DNA from: Arthrobacter cupressi
GTDB lineage: Bacteria > Actinomycetota > Actinomycetes > Actinomycetales > Micrococcaceae
Direction of reading: 5' to 3'
Length of the DNA: 64,000 bases
Assembly (NCBI RefSeq): GCF_900099975.1
Contig: NZ_FNEI01000006.1
Span: forward strand, 1 to 64,000
Below the pieces are notes generated by a model. That model made no database searches. It was not told where the DNA came from and saw only the letters and a list, made by a program, of their open reading frames with translations. Positions 1 through 7,945 of the stretch are shown here, one piece after another (the stretch's first letter is position 1; each line of letters begins with the position of its first letter). The translations under genes were made by a program, and so were the position numbers.

Positions 1-327
1 GAGGGCTACACGGCAACACCCAAAGCCGCTCCCAGCATCGCCAGCCAAGGCGAGCACTGGCGGGTCCGCACCGACCGCGTCGACGCTGACGGCAAGGTCA
101 CGCTCCGCCACGCAGGACGGCTCCGGCATCTGGGCATCGGACGAGCCCACAAACACAAACGCATCATCGTGCTCGTCCGCGAGGCCGACGTCACCGCCGT
201 CGAGCACGGCACCGGCGAAATCCTCGCAGAGTTCACCATCGACCCAACCCGCGGCTACCAGCCGAAAAAACAAAACACCCCCGGTCCGAAGACCGGGGGT
301 GTCAACGATGTCCCGACACATCCGTAA
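1..327 (+). mobile_element. IS481-type transposase, C-terminal part (5' end outside window)
   Basis: An open frame enters from the left edge and stops at a TAA at 325-327. The translated 108 residues contain the block RHAGRLRHLGIGRAH followed by VLVREADVTAV and EFTIDPTRGYQP. This is the typical C-terminal end of IS481-family DDE transposases, which cut and paste their element. The catalytic DDE residues would lie upstream and cannot be seen, so whether the gene is intact is unknown. The last codons run through a strong hairpin and into end-type repeats, which suggests the right end of the element lies near 345-350, just before tRNA-Leu. Family assignment is from remembered conserved sequence. 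Confidence 0.85.
275..302. terminator. Hairpin terminator inside the transposase 3' end
   Basis: A perfect 12-bp stem (ACACCCCCGGTC with its complement) closes on a CGAA tetraloop. It overlaps the final codons of the transposase and probably insulates the element from neighbouring transcription. Confidence 0.7.
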
Positions 328-345
328 AGGATGTCCCGCTACATC
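307..345. repeat. Repeated end motif of the IS481-type element
   Basis: Two near-identical 16-bp copies of GATGTCCCG-N2-ACATC lie at 307-322 and 330-345, spaced 23 bp apart. The first overlaps the transposase stop. Repeated motifs at element ends are candidate transposase binding sites. The matching left end is outside the window. Confidence 0.55.
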
Positions 346-352
346 ACATTTG

Positions 353-435
353 TGCGCGGAGGGGGACTTGAACCCCCACCCCCTTTCGAGGACTAGCACC
401 TCAAGCTAGCGCGTCTGCCATTCCGCCACCCGCGC
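353..435 (-). tRNA. tRNA-Leu (anticodon GAG)
   Basis: Read on the minus strand, 83 nt fold as a class II tRNA. The acceptor stem GCGCGGG pairs with TCCGCGC and is followed by discriminator A. The anticodon stem CTAGC/GCTAG encloses the loop TTGAGGT with anticodon GAG (plus-strand ctc at 400-402). There is an extra arm, and the T-arm holds GTTCAAGTC. No CCA is encoded. It lies directly beside the presumed end of the IS481-type element. Confidence 0.95.
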
Positions 436-571
436 AAGGTGATCCGGAGAATCGCGTTTCGTTTTTCTCCGTAGCAGCGACAAAGACCGTAGCACGGGAA
501 CCCCGCCGCCGCCGATTCGGACGCGCCCCGCGTGACACGTTTTCGTCGTGGGCCGTCGGTAGGGTGGCCCT

Positions 572-739
572 ATGGACGCCTCAATCCTGAATGCTGTCAC
601 CGTCCCCGCCGTCTTCGCCGCGATCCTCCTGTACGCGCTGTATTTCGTGGTCCGCGCAGGGGTCCGGGACGGAATCCTGCAGGCCGACAGCAAGCGCGCC
701 CGGCTCGGCGTCGATGCGCGTGAAGACGCCGGGGCCTGA
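572..739 (+). CDS. Small single-span membrane protein, unknown function
   Basis: A 55-residue ORF (ATG 572, TGA 737-739), too short for most gene finders. Residues about 8-28 (TVPAVFAAILLYALYFVVRAG) form one hydrophobic segment, followed by a charged tail rich in Arg and Asp. The stop is 2 nt before the ATG of the DUF1345 gene, so the two are probably translated from one mRNA and the peptide may partner that membrane protein. I do not recognise a family. The membrane location is read from the sequence and the partnership is inferred from spacing. Confidence 0.55.
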   Translation: MDASILNAVTVPAVFAAILLYALYFVVRAGVRDGILQADSKRARLGVDAREDAGA

Positions 740-741
740 GA

Positions 742-1413
742 ATGCCAGCCAGCACACGGGCCCGGCGGAAATGGCTGCGCCTCGTCGTCACGGCCCTCGC
801 TGGTGCCGTGGTAGCGGTGGCCACCAGCACCACAGCCCACTGGATAACTGGCCTCGTGGCCGGCTGGGTGGTGGCGGCCTTCAGCTATGTCCTATGGGTA
901 TGGCTGGTCATCGGGCGTCTCGACCCCGGGGCCACCCGCAGCCACGCAACTGAAGAGGACCCCTCGCGCGGCACGACGGACCTGATCATCCTTGGCGCGA
1001 ACGTGGCGAGCCTCGTGGCGGTGGGCGCCGTCGTCGTTGGATCGCATCAGAACGACGGCGGCGGGCTGGGTGACCGGCTCGCTGCGGGAGCGCTGGCGCT
1101 GCTCAGCGTCGCGCTGTCCTGGGCGCTGGTCCAGACCCTGTTCACCCTGCGCTACGCCGAGCTGTATTACGGGACCGGGGAGGACACCGGCGGGGAGGTG
1201 GGCGGCATCAGCTTCAACCAGGACCGCCCACCGCAGTACACCGACTTCGCCTACCTGGCCACGAGTCTGGGCATGACTTACCAGGTCTCGGACACCAACC
1301 TCGAGAATCACCGCATCCGCGCCGAGGCCCTCAAGCACAGCCTGCTGTCCTACCTGTTCGGCACCGTGATCCTGGCCGCGACCATCAACCTGGTGATCGG
1401 GCTGGCGGGCTAA
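742..1413 (+). CDS. DUF1345-family integral membrane protein
   Basis: 223 residues with about five hydrophobic segments: 14-30, 35-56, 85-103, 115-133 and the C-terminal 203-221. The middle section has the characteristic block ALSWALVQTLFTLRYAELYY, followed by a soluble loop (FNQDRPPQYTDFAYLATSLGMTYQVSD) and a closing helix, matching the DUF1345 layout. The function of the family is unknown. It is coupled to the tiny membrane ORF upstream (2-nt gap) and converges on the secreted-protein gene at 1449. Confidence 0.8.
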   Translation: MPASTRARRKWLRLVVTALAGAVVAVATSTTAHWITGLVAGWVVAAFSYVLWVWLVIGRLDPGATRSHATEEDPSRGTTDLIILGANVASLVAVGAVVVGSHQNDGGGLGDRLAAGALALLSVALSWALVQTLFTLRYAELYYGTGEDTGGEVGGISFNQDRPPQYTDFAYLATSLGMTYQVSDTNLENHRIRAEALKHSLLSYLFGTVILAATINLVIGLAG

Positions 1414-1448
1414 AGACTGGCTGGGCAGGGTTCGGAACCGGCGCCGGC

Positions 1449-2789
1449 TCAGCGGATGCTGTAGCTCAAACGGTACTTGGCGCCGTCCTTCGAGAACTCC
1501 ATGATGCCGTCCTTATTCACGGGGTCGAACACGTGCTGGCCGAGGTAGTCGTCCCCCTCGACGTCGTTCTCGTAGAGCTTCACCGAGACCTTGCCGGTGA
1601 ACTGGACTGTCTTGTCGATCCTTTTCTTGTCGCCCGAGCCGATCTGCACGGACTTGCCCAACTGCTGGTCTTCGACCTTGATTTGGATCTCGTCATCGCC
1701 GAGGAAGTCTTCCTGTTCGACGCAGTGCAGGGTTCCGAAATGGATCTTTCCTCCGGGCAGGGAGGTCAGGGTGCTGAGCTTGGCGCGGTGCACGCCGTCG
1801 ATCACGTTGATGGCGCGTTCGCTGCTTGTGCCGTCGTATTTGTAGGATCCGGATTCGAACAGGAGGTACGCCTCGCCGGCCGGCGTGGCGGTGATGCCTT
1901 CAGCCATGCTCGGTGCCCGGAAGCAGCGCACGGCGGCCTTGTCCAGGTTGGTCTCGGCCTTGTTGGTGACGTACAGGTTGCTGCGCTTCGCTCGGCCGCT
2001 GGAGGTGCTGAAGAGGAAACGGCCGTCCGCCACTGCCACTCCCTGGGTCCATTGCGGGACCTCCCAGCGCAGGCCGTTTCCGTCGCTCTTGCGGTCCAGG
2101 GTCAGCGATCCGTCGCCGCCGATCGTGTAGCTGTACATCCAGTCGCGGTGTTCCTTGCTGAACTTGCCCGCGTACAGGTGGCCGCCGTCGATGGTCAGGA
2201 ACGACGCCCCGTAGACCTTGCGGTCCGCACCGGCCGGACTGACGGATCCATTTCCGGCCGTCATCGACGCCCGGAGGCCGGAGAGACTGTACTTGCGGAT
2301 GGTGTGCCAGCCGCCGGATTTCGGTCCGTCGATGAACGCCCACTTGTCATTCACTGCGATCCCGCCGGCGTGGGTCTGTTCTTCCGTACCATTCCTCGGC
2401 TTGATTAGGACGGTCCCCACGGTCTTGGTCCGGTCCGTGGGGTCGAGGCCGACGATGTGCGCCCCGCCCTTGCCGTAGGTGGTGACGAGCAGCAAGTTGT
2501 TTCCCTTGCCATCCCAGTTCTTCCACCAGGCAACGCCCTGCGGCGTGTGGTCGCTGAGTTCCTTGTCCGTCAATTCCGGGCCCGGCTTGAAACGGGCGTC
2601 GTACATGTACGAAGCGGATTTGCCGTCGTACAGCGGCGCCGTGCCGCCGGAGGACGCCAGCTCGCATTTGATGATCGTGGAAGCCACCGGCGGTGTGGCT
2701 TCCTGGGCGTCGGCGGCTCCGGACGCTGCAAGGAGCAACAGCGGCGCGCTCAACACCCCGAGCGTCTTTTTCCATGGCTTCGTGTTCAT
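1449..2789 (-). CDS. Secreted protein with propeller-like repeats and an acidic C-terminal domain
   Basis: 446 residues. A Sec signal peptide is clear: positive KPWKK, a hydrophobic core, then ASGAADA with likely cleavage near residue 28. The central part has repeating short beta-type blocks (GGIAVNDKWAFI, GASFLTIDGGHLYAG, QGVAVADGRFLFST, EGITATPAGEAYLLF), which suggests a beta-propeller of the kind that reads out as a bound-ligand or enzyme scaffold. From about residue 355 a separate acidic domain begins (CVEQEDFLGDDEIQIKV ... LYENDVEGDDYLG) that resembles a C2-like calcium-binding sandwich. No catalytic motif is evident. Its start is supported by the signal peptide. It is a stand-alone gene on the minus strand. 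Confidence 0.7.
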   Translation of the reverse strand: MNTKPWKKTLGVLSAPLLLLAASGAADAQEATPPVASTIIKCELASSGGTAPLYDGKSASYMYDARFKPGPELTDKELSDHTPQGVAWWKNWDGKGNNLLLVTTYGKGGAHIVGLDPTDRTKTVGTVLIKPRNGTEEQTHAGGIAVNDKWAFIDGPKSGGWHTIRKYSLSGLRASMTAGNGSVSPAGADRKVYGASFLTIDGGHLYAGKFSKEHRDWMYSYTIGGDGSLTLDRKSDGNGLRWEVPQWTQGVAVADGRFLFSTSSGRAKRSNLYVTNKAETNLDKAAVRCFRAPSMAEGITATPAGEAYLLFESGSYKYDGTSSERAINVIDGVHRAKLSTLTSLPGGKIHFGTLHCVEQEDFLGDDEIQIKVEDQQLGKSVQIGSGDKKRIDKTVQFTGKVSVKLYENDVEGDDYLGQHVFDPVNKDGIMEFSKDGAKYRLSYSIR

Positions 2790-2888
2790 CAGACCCCCCG
2801 GAAGTAGCTTCAGTTTCGTTCGTCTTGAACGTCCACACCTACCACAGGGGTCACTTTTGAACCATGGGATGCGGTTACGCCGCCGAAC

Positions 2889-4187
2889 CTACGCCGCCGT
2901 CCGGAAGAACAGCTCCGACACAACGGCCAGTGAATGCGGGTCCTCGGTGCCGCAGAGTTCGCGGGCGGAGTGCATGGACAGCAGCGGAACGCCGACGTCG
3001 ACCGTCCTGATGCCCAGCCGCGTGGCCGTCAGGGGGCCGATCGTGGAGCCGCAGGGGATGTCGTTGTTCGAAACGAATTCCTGGTACGGCACCCGCGCCT
3101 CGCCGCAGAGCCGCGCCCAGAAGGCGGCGCCCGCGGCGTCGGTGGCGTAGCGCTGGTTGGCGTTGATCTTCAGCAGCGGGCCGCCGTTGAGGACGGGACG
3201 GTTGGCGGGGTCGTGCCGCTCCGGGTAGTTCGGGTGCACGGCGTGGCCGGCGTCCGCTGATACGCAGAACGACGCCGCGAACGCCTGCCGCCGTTCGCTC
3301 ACCGAGGCGCCCATGCCGTCGGAGATCCGGGTCAGGATGTCCTCGAGGATGGGCCCGCACGCGCCGGAGCGGGAGGCGGAACCGATCTCCTCGTGGTCGA
3401 AGGCGGCCAGGACCGCGATCGGGCCGCCGGTCGGGGCGCCCGCGGACGCGTGCGCGATCAGTGCGGCCAGGCCCGCGTGTGTGGAGGAGAGGTTGTCCAG
3501 GCGTCCCGAGGCGAAGAACTCGCCCTTGGCGCCGAACACCGCCGGCGCCTGGGTGTCGGCGACCACGATGTCGTACCCGCCGATCAGGGCGGGATCCACG
3601 CCAGCGGCCGCGGCGAGCAGCCCCAGCAGGTCCTCCGAGCCGGGCTCGCCCAGGCCGAACACCGGGTTCATGTGCTGCTGCTTGCCCAGCGCAAGGCCTT
3701 CGTTGACGGCACGGTCCAGGTGGATGGCCAGCTGGGGAAAGCGCAGCAGCGGGCCGGTGGCGGTGAGGTGTTCGGTGCCGTCCAGCATCACCAGCCGGCC
3801 AGCCAGCCGGAGTTCGCGGTCCAGCCAGGAGTTCAGCAGCGGGCCGCCGTAAACCTCGACGCCGGCCTGCAGCCAGCCGAACTTGCCGGTGGTGGGCTTG
3901 GGCTTGAGTTTGAAGGACGGCGAATCCGTGTGGGTGCCCAGGATGTTGAAGGGCGTGGCCGGGCCTGCGCCGCCGGGAACCACCCAGGCGATGAGGGCGC
4001 CGTCGCGGATCACGTAGAACGCGCCGCCGCCCTTCGTGGGCACCGGCCACGCCTGTGCCTCTTCCAGCCGCTTGAAACCTGCGGCGTCGAGCCGGCGTGC
4101 CGCTTCATGGACGGCGTGGAAGCTCGACGGCGACGCGGCGACGTAATCGCCGAGGTCCTGGATGTGCTCAAGTGAGGAGGCAGGCAT
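2889..4187 (-). CDS. apeB: M18-family aspartyl aminopeptidase
   Basis: 432 residues, the usual length for the dinuclear-zinc M18 peptidases that remove N-terminal, preferably acidic, residues from peptides in the cytosol. Metal-site motifs appear in order: GTHTDSP (residues 84-90), GRLDNLSS, FDHEEIGS, SADAGHAVHP and SMHSARE near the C-terminus. There is no signal peptide. The ATG at 4187 lies 11 nt upstream of the stop of the lipoprotein gene at 4198, on the same strand, so the two may share a transcript. The gene symbol follows the common bacterial name for M18 enzymes. Confidence 0.93.
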   Translation of the reverse strand: MPASSLEHIQDLGDYVAASPSSFHAVHEAARRLDAAGFKRLEEAQAWPVPTKGGGAFYVIRDGALIAWVVPGGAGPATPFNILGTHTDSPSFKLKPKPTTGKFGWLQAGVEVYGGPLLNSWLDRELRLAGRLVMLDGTEHLTATGPLLRFPQLAIHLDRAVNEGLALGKQQHMNPVFGLGEPGSEDLLGLLAAAAGVDPALIGGYDIVVADTQAPAVFGAKGEFFASGRLDNLSSTHAGLAALIAHASAGAPTGGPIAVLAAFDHEEIGSASRSGACGPILEDILTRISDGMGASVSERRQAFAASFCVSADAGHAVHPNYPERHDPANRPVLNGGPLLKINANQRYATDAAGAAFWARLCGEARVPYQEFVSNNDIPCGSTIGPLTATRLGIRTVDVGVPLLSMHSARELCGTEDPHSLAVVSELFFRTAA

Positions 4188-4197
4188 GGCTCCGAGT

Positions 4198-5121
4198 CTA
4201 AATGGTCACATTGAGCGCCGCAGTGTAGCCCGCCTTCGCCGAGCCGGTCATCGTGGCCAGCTGGTAGATGCCGCCGTCGTCGCCGAAGACGTTGTCCGAT
4301 TTCAGGGTGGTGTTGGGGAAGTTCGCGGCGCTGGTTTCGTAGCCGGCGGTGGCGTAGACGTCCCGGCAGGCCGCGTCGGTCAGGGCGATCTGCGAGACCG
4401 CGAGGAGCTGGCCGGCGCTGGTGGCGTTGCTCAGGGACTCGAAGACTTCGAAGTGGATGTGCGGCCAGCGCCCGTTGTAGGCGCCGGGGAAGACGGTGGT
4501 GAAGCTCAGCTGGCCGTTGGCGTCAGCTTCCTGGACGCCGCGCAGGTAGTTCTCGTTTTCGAGCCCGGAATCGTAGAGCGAGTATTTCCCGTCGCGGTCA
4601 CAATGCCAGGCGTAGACGGCAGCACAGGAGAGCGGGACGCAGCCGTTCGCGTTGTCCAGGAGGGTGAGTGTAACCGTCAGCGGCACGCCGTCCACCTTGG
4701 TGCCGGACGTGCCGAAGCTGGAGGTGATGTCCTTGCGGACCACGCCGGAGGCTTCCAGGACGTTGGGCCCGTTGGAGCCGTCCCCCGGGTACGGTCCGGC
4801 GGTTTCCTGCGGGATTTCCACGCCGCATTCGGCGATGGCGCGGGTCACGGTAGGCGAGGCGGACGCCGATGGCGAGGCGGCCGCCGTCGTGCTGCTGCTT
4901 GCGGTGCCCGACGGCGTAGCGCTGCTCGCACTGGACGTTGCGGTTCCACTGCCGGCCCCGTCAGTCGGGGTGCAGGCGGCGAGGGCCGCGGTGGCCGCAC
5001 CGCCGAACAGCACGCCGAAGGTGCGGCGCCGGCTGAGCAGGGTGGAGACATCAAATTCGAGGCCGCGGTCGTGGTTGGGATGGGGACCGCTGCTTTCAGG
5101 GGTGCCGGGTGATGTAGTCAT
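4198..5121 (-). CDS. Tat-type lipoprotein with intradiol dioxygenase-like domain
   Basis: 307 residues. The N-terminus has SRRRTFGV (a twin-arginine motif near 30-33), a hydrophobic stretch and the lipobox LAAC with Cys50, so the protein is probably exported folded and anchored to the membrane. A Ser/Thr/Ala linker (about 55-95) leads to the domain beginning IPQETAGPYPGDG. Intradiol enzymes bind Fe(III) with two Tyr and two His, and the matching elements here are AGPYPG, YAWHCDRDGKYSLY and RWPHIHFEVFE (the HxH pair). Secreted members of this group are abundant in soil actinobacteria and their substrates are mostly unknown, so true catechol cleavage is not established. Confidence 0.87.
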   Translation of the reverse strand: MTTSPGTPESSGPHPNHDRGLEFDVSTLLSRRRTFGVLFGGAATAALAACTPTDGAGSGTATSSASSATPSGTASSSTTAAASPSASASPTVTRAIAECGVEIPQETAGPYPGDGSNGPNVLEASGVVRKDITSSFGTSGTKVDGVPLTVTLTLLDNANGCVPLSCAAVYAWHCDRDGKYSLYDSGLENENYLRGVQEADANGQLSFTTVFPGAYNGRWPHIHFEVFESLSNATSAGQLLAVSQIALTDAACRDVYATAGYETSAANFPNTTLKSDNVFGDDGGIYQLATMTGSAKAGYTAALNVTI

Positions 5122-5189
5122 GCCTCCATGGAAGCCCGGTGTCCTGTGCCGTGTACATGGGGTTCCTGTGGCGGGGCTGTGAGAAATAC

Positions 5190-5891
5190 TCAGCGCCCCG
5201 TGCTCACGGCGAGCTGCTGGCCGAGTCCATCCAGGAGGATGCTGATTCCTTGGTCCAGTTCCCGCTCGCCGTCGTACTCCAGGAGTTCCGGGGCCATGCG
5301 CCGCAGGTGCGGGAAATCCCGCAGCGGCAGGCGCTGGAGCCCGAGCCGGAGCAATGCTTCGTTCTCATCCGGGTCCGCGACGAGTTCCTGCAGTTCGTTC
5401 AGGATATGCCCGTAGAGGAATCCGTAGAAGGCGCGGTAGACGTGCAGCGCGCTTACCGGGGTGAAGCCGGCTGCGATCAGGGTGCCCAGGATTTGTTCCA
5501 GCGGTTTCAGGGTTCCTGCCGGGCGCAGACCCAGCGGAGTGGACAACGGCCCGGTCACAAGGACGGGTACGACATTCGGGTGGAGCAGGCACACGCGGCG
5601 CAACTCATGGGCCATCCGGCGCAGCTGAGCCTGCCAGTCCGTATCGTCAGGAAAGACTTCAAGCTCTTCGAGCACCAGTTCGACGACGCCGGCCAGCAGT
5701 TCCTTTCGACCGGCGGCATGGCGGTACAGGGCCATCGGGTCACGGCCCAGTGCCTGCCCGAGCCTTCGCATGCTCAGGGCCTCGAGCCCGTCGGCATCGA
5801 CGAGCTCCAAGGCCGCTCGCACGACAATGCGGCGGTTGAGCCGCCCCGTCCCGGCATCCTTGCCGGGTGTGCCTGTACGTTCCATCATCAT
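5190..5891 (-). CDS. TetR/AcrR-family repressor with TetR_C-type ligand domain
   Basis: 233 residues. The N-terminal HTH (LNRRIVVRAALELVDADGLEALSMRRLGQALGRDPMALYRHAAGRKELLAGV, quoted here only as residues about 20-65) is the classic TetR DNA-binding fold. The C-terminal two thirds resemble the tetracycline-repressor ligand domain (LRRMAHELRRVCLLHPN, TLIAAGFTPVSALHVYRAF). It diverges from three small genes starting at 6179, with two copies of an 11-bp palindrome between them, so it most likely represses itself and that unit. The inducer is unknown; this subfamily often senses small hydrophobic compounds. Confidence 0.88.
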   Translation of the reverse strand: MMMERTGTPGKDAGTGRLNRRIVVRAALELVDADGLEALSMRRLGQALGRDPMALYRHAAGRKELLAGVVELVLEELEVFPDDTDWQAQLRRMAHELRRVCLLHPNVVPVLVTGPLSTPLGLRPAGTLKPLEQILGTLIAAGFTPVSALHVYRAFYGFLYGHILNELQELVADPDENEALLRLGLQRLPLRDFPHLRRMAPELLEYDGERELDQGISILLDGLGQQLAVSTGR

Positions 5892-5967
5892 CTCCGACCG
5901 TCCGTGCGGAGCTTCCGGGAGCCAGATCCCTCGAAACCTTGCCTTGCAAATGCTTGCTTTTGTTATG

Positions 5968-6026
5968 CTGTAGATCTACAGTGTAGACAATCAAGCAAGT
6001 GTACGACGTATGCCTACAGTGTAGAC
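5968..6026. promoter_or_regulatory. TetR operator pair
   Basis: CTACAGTGTAG occurs twice, at 5976-5986 and 6014-6024 (38 bp apart, each followed by AC). Each copy is a palindrome with one central base. The left copy is extended to 13 bp (TCTACAGTGTAGA) and overlaps a perfect 14-bp palindrome CTGTAGATCTACAG at 5968-5981. The position between the divergent tetR (5891) and the small genes (6179) fits an autoregulated two-site operator. Confidence 0.75.
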
Positions 6027-6178
6027 AGCATTTGTGGCCAATGCCACAACCCACGGCCCGCGCCGCCGTTCCCGGTACGAAACACCGGCCACCGCGCACC
6101 CCACGCGGCGGCTCCGGTCCCCACTGCCCTGGCCACCCCCGGCCGGCAGCTGCAGTAACAAGCACGGAAAGGCCCCTG

Positions 6179-6436
6179 ATGGCCATTTCACATTTTGACC
6201 ACTTCCTCGCCGAAGCCACCGTCCCGGACTCCGACCCGATGCTCACCCTTGGCCTCGAAGAACTCTTCGGCCTCTACATCAGCTGGTGCAACGTGCACCA
6301 CCACATCCCTGGAACCGAAGCCGACTTCCGGGCAGCCATGAAGCAACACGGCATCAACGCTTCGGCCCCGGGCCTCCGGATGACCGGCCCGGCCGCCACG
6401 GACTACATCCTCGCCAGCTACCCCGCCCTGCCGTAA
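6179..6436 (+). CDS. Small protein, possibly winged-helix, unknown function
   Basis: 85 residues from ATG 6179, chosen because GGAAAGG lies 8-9 nt upstream and the longer in-frame extension crosses the operator region. The sequence LFGLYISWCNVHHHIPGTEADFRAAM then GLRMTGPAATDYI resembles the helix-turn-wing modules at the ends of phage and plasmid primases, but this is only a resemblance. It is the first of three same-strand small genes downstream of the TetR operators and is probably under that repressor. No signal peptide or membrane segment is seen. Confidence 0.65.
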   Translation: MAISHFDHFLAEATVPDSDPMLTLGLEELFGLYISWCNVHHHIPGTEADFRAAMKQHGINASAPGLRMTGPAATDYILASYPALP

Positions 6437-6479
6437 CGACCTGCAAAAGGCACACACAGAACGGAAAGGAGAAGAGACC

Positions 6480-6695
6480 ATGACCAGTCCAGCCAACGTG
6501 ACGCCGTCCTACGGCCCGGACGGCACTGCGTACCTTGTCCGGTGCGGAGCTTCCTCAAGGGACCGCCTCTTCCGCGAACTCAAGTCCGCACTGCGCTACG
6601 CGCAGAAACACAACACCAAACACCACAAGGGCGCTGTTCCCCACGTCCGCGAATTCAGCAGCGACGAGAGCGATTTCAGCGACAAGAACACCTGA
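6480..6695 (+). CDS. Small basic/acidic hypothetical protein
   Basis: 71 residues; ATG 6480 is preceded by AAAGGAGAAGAG, a strong ribosome site. The N-terminal half (PSYGPDGTAYLVRCGASSRDRLFRELKSAL) looks folded. Residues 40-55 are rich in His and Lys, and the tail (FSSDESDFSDKN) is acidic. I do not recognise a family. It lies 43 nt after the 6179 gene and is followed at once by a terminator hairpin, so the pair 6179-6695 forms one transcript. Confidence 0.65.
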   Translation: MTSPANVTPSYGPDGTAYLVRCGASSRDRLFRELKSALRYAQKHNTKHHKGAVPHVREFSSDESDFSDKNT

Positions 6696-6696
6696 T

Positions 6697-6732
6697 CCCG
6701 AAGGTCCGGGAACTTTGCCCGGACATTTCGGG
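6697..6732. terminator. Hairpin after the 6480 gene
   Basis: CCCGAAGGTCCGGG pairs with CCCGGACATTTCGGG with one bulged base around a 7-nt loop. It starts 1 nt after the stop codon and separates the two-gene unit from the gene at 6780. Confidence 0.6.
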
Positions 6733-6779
6733 TGCGTGGCCTCCACGGCTGCGCGCTCCCTAAGAAGAACCTGGTTGTT

Positions 6780-7217
6780 ATGGACAGTGATAGTTCCGCC
6801 TTCGGAAGATCCTCGAACCCGTCCCTCCCACAAACACTCCCGCTCTGGTGCGATACGTGCCGCTCAGACGAGCACCTGATCCTGCACTCCATCGACTCCG
6901 TGCGCGCCAGCACGAACGAGTTGCTGGTTCATGTCATCTACGCGTGCGCGGCGTGCGGCTCGTTCCACGCGCATGCTGCGCCCTTCGAACAAGTGGCGGC
7001 GCTGCTGAACAAGAGCGACACCGTTCCGGGCCTGGTGCACTTCGGCGGGGAGTACCTGCATTGCGGATTGCCGATGACCTTGATCGGCGTTGCCCACCGG
7101 GTCATCCAGGCACCGCCGTCCCCGGACAGTGCCTCTGAAACGGACCTGCCCGACGTCGAATTCGACACGAAAATCGCACAATGCGAGTGCGGATTCAGGC
7201 TCGAACTACCCACCTAG
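6780..7217 (+). CDS. Hypothetical protein with CxxC knuckles
   Basis: 145 residues from ATG 6780; an in-frame GTG at 6732 is possible but falls in the terminator stem. Cys pairs appear as WCDTC (near 22-25), ACAAC (near 56-59) and CECG close to the C-terminus, with His residues between, which suggests a small zinc-ribbon fold. No catalytic motif is seen. It converges on the response-regulator gene with only 5 nt between stops. Function unknown. Confidence 0.6.
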   Translation: MDSDSSAFGRSSNPSLPQTLPLWCDTCRSDEHLILHSIDSVRASTNELLVHVIYACAACGSFHAHAAPFEQVAALLNKSDTVPGLVHFGGEYLHCGLPMTLIGVAHRVIQAPPSPDSASETDLPDVEFDTKIAQCECGFRLELPT

Positions 7218-7222
7218 TCCCA

Positions 7223-7945
7223 TCACCAATCCGGATTGTTGCTCGGAACCACCAGGCCGCTTTCGTACGCGTACACCACCACCTGCACCCGGTCCCGCAG
7301 GTGCAGCTTGGTCAGGATGCGCCGGACGTGGGTCTTCACCGTGGCTTCTGACAGGAAGAATTTGTGCGCGATCTCCGCGTTGGACAGGCCCTCGGCGATG
7401 GCCTGGAGCATCTCGGTTTCCCGCGGCGTGAGGTCCTCCAGCAGCGGGTCCCGGGCGGGCGCACCGTGCGGCGCGGCCTGCCCCTCCGGGGACTGCCCGG
7501 GCGGCCGGGCGCCGCGCACGTAGGTTTCCAGGAGCCGCTGGGTGACCCGCGGGGCCACCACTGCATCGCCGCTGGCCACGAGCCGCACCGCGTGCACCAG
7601 TTCCTCCGGCGCCACGTCCTTGAGCAGGAACGCCGAGGCCCCGGCCTGCAGTCCCGCGAAGGCATACTCGTCCAGGTCAAAGGTGGTGAGGATGATGACC
7701 CGGGCCGCGGAATCCGTGGCGCTGAGCTGCCGGGTGGCTTCGATGCCGTCCATGCCGGGCATCCGCACGTCCATCAGGATGACGTCCGGGTGCAGGGCCG
7801 CCGCCTGGGCCAGTGCGTCGTTGCCGTCGGAGGCCTCCCCCACCACCTCGAGGTCCGGCTCGCCCTCCAGGATGAGCCGGAAGCCAATGCGCAGCAGCGG
7901 CTGGTCGTCCACCAGCAGCACCTTGATCGTTCCGTCTCCGGTCAT
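7223..7945 (-). CDS. NarL/FixJ-type response regulator
   Basis: 240 residues. The receiver domain has the acidic pair DD at 13-14, the phospho-acceptor Asp59 in [11 protein letters not shown], Thr near 87 and Lys in LLKDVAP. The C-terminal LuxR-type HTH ([22 protein letters not shown] ... [12 protein letters not shown]) binds DNA. A low-complexity linker rich in Gly, Pro and Ala joins them. The start overlaps the histidine-kinase stop by 4 nt (7942-7945), so the two are translationally coupled and form a pair. Likely targets include the ABC exporter upstream at 9535-11387. Confidence 0.93.
   Translation of the reverse strand: MTGDGTIKVLLVDDQPLLRIGFRLILEGEPDLEVVGEASDGNDALAQAAALHPDVILMDVRMPGMDGIEATRQLSATDSAARVIILTTFDLDEYAFAGLQAGASAFLLKDVAPEELVHAVRLVASGDAVVAPRVTQRLLETYVRGARPPGQSPEGQAAPHGAPARDPLLEDLTPRETEMLQAIAEGLSNAEIAHKFFLSEATVKTHVRRILTKLHLRDRVQVVVYAYESGLVVPSNNPDW

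Noticed and set aside
1533..2408. Long antisense ORF over the secreted-protein gene
   Set aside because: Typical high-GC shadow frame rich in Val, Ala and Gly; the minus-strand gene has a signal peptide and repeats.
5999..6436. Longer frame of the 6179 gene beginning upstream
   Set aside because: It crosses the TetR operators and has no ribosome site; ATG 6179 has one.
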